Shown in pieces: positions 7,501-8,191 of a stretch of DNA of 8,191 nucleotides (position 1 is its first letter; each line of letters opens with the position of its first letter). Origin of the DNA: S015-6 sp964384945 (GTDB lineage: Bacteria > Desulfobacterota > DSWW01). The stretch is from positions 1-8,191 of the forward strand of contig CAYLMK010000054.1 in NCBI GenBank assembly GCA_964384945.1. The letters are read 5' to 3'. Under the pieces are notes generated by a model, which worked only from the letters and a program-made list of their open reading frames with translations, was not told the DNA's origin and did not search any database. Made by a program: the position numbers and the translations under genes.

Positions 7501-8078
7501 GGTCCGGTATTATGATTGATCTGACGATGTTTCCACGTACACCCAACATTTTTCAGTGGTCGTCGTCAACGTTCCCCAGGGACACACGCTATGCGTGGGG
7601 AGTCGAATTTGGCAACTTCGGAAGGATAATTACAAATTATGGTATGGCCGGTTACAGCGCGGGTAAGGCGAGCCCCGCCCCGGTGCGTTGCGTGCGGGGC
7701 GAATCAGTTCCGAGATGGTTCACCAATCACGAGGACGGCACGGTTAGCGACAATGTGACCGGCCTCATGTGGCAGCAGGAGTGCGATAACGTGACGAGGA
7801 ACTGGGAGACTGCCTTGGCCTATTGCGAGGACCTCGTACTGCCTCCGGGCGGGTATTCTGACTGGCGTCTTCCGGACGTGAAGGAGCTGACAAGTATTTT
7901 TGACGATAAGCGTTACCCAATGATTGACTGGGCGGTTTTTAGTTGCCCGATTTACCCCCCGTATTGGACCTCGACTACCCGAGGCACAAGCGACGCGTAC
8001 AACGTCGATTTTATGTCTGGTGATATTAGCTGGATCACTAAGACGTGGTCCTCAAGACGTGTGCTGTGTGTGCGCTAA
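4566..8078 (+). CDS. Large exported multidomain protein: ZU5-like, alpha/beta hydrolase, LamG and two DUF1566 domains
   Basis: A 1170-residue protein; AAGGAG at 4554-4559 lies 6 bases before the ATG. Residues 1-35 are a signal peptide (hydrophobic 15-28, cleavage likely after ANA). Residues 38-135 are a CARDB/DUF11-like beta domain (YSATVTNHGSKDATNVSASV). Residues 145-275 are ZU5-like (LYGSTVVVPPQGLSVDTLISI; MVSFGPDGTVF; ANHFSIYG). Residues 285-620 contain an alpha/beta hydrolase: strand LIIVSHSWG with putative nucleophile S422, then candidate acid D504 (EGDIISGPL) and candidate base H548. The elbow is S-H-S-W-G, with serine in place of the first glycine. Residues 628-855 are a LamG/concanavalin-like domain (VAHYPFNGNALDESGNGNHG; WHHIVATYDG; IDDVRIYNRGLS). 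Residues 864-898 are a cysteine-containing linker (TGQDLCYNN, CPAPGQPFYGQDAQY). Residues 904-1044 and 1050-1170 are tandem DUF1566 (Lcl C-terminal) domains with TGLMWQ and DWRLPDV motifs, ending CVR. There is no C-terminal anchor, PEP-CTERM or membrane segment. The likely role is an extracellular or surface esterase/lipase-like enzyme with ligand-binding modules; the substrate is unknown. Confidence 0.85.
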   Translation: MKVCSQWANEKASHFLVLSSIIFVFLLRPPVLANASDLSIGNYSLQGQKRVARTIYDYTYSATVTNHGSKDATNVSASVSSFAAGTTVIDGSLVFGDVPALSVVQSGDTFTIRVDRLYPFSETSLNWDVQYTIPLADGFGVVGRDGGSVSITDTENRLYGSTVVVPPQGLSVDTLISIQEGPFSSHPREGFVSAGPMVSFGPDGTVFNDEVYITIPYDDDENDGIIDFTDIPEDQVVPIWFNTLTREWETLAIHSQDVTRNTVTVKANHFSIYGTMCPLPVAKSNVKILTIDGLEFKKTVDAVPQPILEWVVTQVVTEENLLALGMPSYLAEATETLNKALLAAFENSISALRPSYLYYAILENGNDLQLNRGNVISYGGPGSAASGESWDGNAETTKDIMPDLLLKLDEVSRDPLIIVSHSWGTVLAQIALAKRPDIRPELLITLSSPLGTENLPFSPEFSPIRELLKQIITLYTHHVVSSILSEHELQELEIEHVNHWTEGDIISGPLSPRVNLKDVSFVGRVTPECGIDLDVQSDREVLRELIAHIVIPFYSQYNIELPIVDSTLKAIVKEINNVRVWHRVTSLSREKMRGYKGFDVYECYGQEFIALVMEDLRDTLARVSGLDYGLVAHYPFNGNALDESGNGNHGLVHGATPTHDRFGNPNSAYYFDGWQNRVEVPNSPSIGFSHQPISISCWIKADPVQYHNGAIVSKRRGVEPDPGFVLYQRGHVHVVPVFDRGKVAFDLLYLGGSDHTGRIATEAISYTQTTDSQWHHIVATYDGSYMKMYIDGVLEDVVPYTGGFDNHTSPMYIGSMWYSYYDGYEGRNWWSFHGAIDDVRIYNRGLSPTEVAALMSSGGYFAGRSLLPDTGQDLCYNNTTVIECPAPGQPFYGQDAQYVTNPMSYTVSPDGLTVTDNVTGLMWQRCVAGRSGEQCSAGTAQLMPWEVAVTYCQGLRLCGHTDWRLPDVFELQSIVDYGRSGIMIDLTMFPRTPNIFQWSSSTFPRDTRYAWGVEFGNFGRIITNYGMAGYSAGKASPAPVRCVRGESVPRWFTNHEDGTVSDNVTGLMWQQECDNVTRNWETALAYCEDLVLPPGGYSDWRLPDVKELTSIFDDKRYPMIDWAVFSCPIYPPYWTSTTRGTSDAYNVDFMSGDISWITKTWSSRRVLCVR
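7275..8075 (+). repeat. Tandem DUF1566 domain duplication within the large secreted protein
   Basis: Two DUF1566 units, about 7275-7697 and 7713-8075. Each carries DNVTGLMWQ, then a W-x-x-A-x-x-YC helix, DWRLPDVxEL and a terminal CVR. At the DNA level, 27 bases at 7311-7337 and 7749-7775 differ at only one position (third base of the codon after GTGAC). The second unit is shorter, with the CVAGRSGEQC insertion of the first unit missing. The domains are otherwise diverged, which points to an old duplication with strong constraint on this motif, or to local gene conversion. Confidence 0.75.
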
Positions 8079-8191
8079 CGAAGGCGGATTGGTGAATGGG
8101 TGATTCGCACAAATGCATGCACGTGTCGAGTTTTTCTCGGGCTTGTCAAGAACTTAGTTGAAATTCTTTTGGAGGCTCCCCGACCATTCTT

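Noticed and set aside
8117..8140. CGAG-TTTTT-CTCG hairpin as terminator of the large gene
   Set aside because: The stem is only 4 bp and the T run is in the loop rather than after the stem.

Overview
The window looks like chromosomal DNA of a Gram-negative bacterium. It holds a secreted protein with a PEP-CTERM sorting tail (the exosortase system of Gram-negatives), a -24/-12 (sigma-54) promoter in front of it, and a large exported LamG/DUF1566 protein of a kind I associate mainly with Desulfobacterota and similar environmental lineages. The lineage guess is inference; nothing here is a taxonomic marker. No rRNA, tRNA, CRISPR array, insertion sequence or phage gene was recognised.

Left third (about 286-2691, minus strand, GC-rich): a compact four-gene operon read right to left. 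It encodes a Ycf46-type AAA+ ATPase (1183-2691), a DUF1257/Ycf35-like protein (687-1121), a DUF2997 protein (484-681) and a 55-residue cysteine-rich protein (286-453) that is easily missed because of its size. The genes lie 61, 5 and 30 bases apart, each with its own Shine-Dalgarno sequence, so they are probably co-transcribed and act together. The family members are conserved from cyanobacteria and plastids to other bacteria, but their biochemical role is not established. The ATPase probably remodels or assembles something involving the small partners. A perfect 16-bp inverted repeat lies upstream of the ATPase gene.

Middle (2692-3735): about 1 kb without a convincing gene, between two divergent units. 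It holds the inverted repeat, a stretch with coding-like fragments in several frames (about 2960-3290), an AT-rich block (about 3330-3425) and a sigma-54 promoter match at 3455-3470 facing right.

Right half (3736-8078, plus strand, lower GC): a small PEP-CTERM protein (3736-4272), a 293-base gap, then a 1170-residue exported multidomain protein (4566-8078). In order, that protein has a signal peptide, a CARDB/DUF11-like beta domain, a ZU5-like domain, an alpha/beta hydrolase, a LamG lectin-like domain and two tandem DUF1566 (Lcl C-terminal) domains. Both genes encode envelope or extracellular products, so this half is a surface or secretion region that appears functionally separate from the ATPase operon. 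The last 113 bases (8079-8191) hold no recognisable gene or strong terminator.
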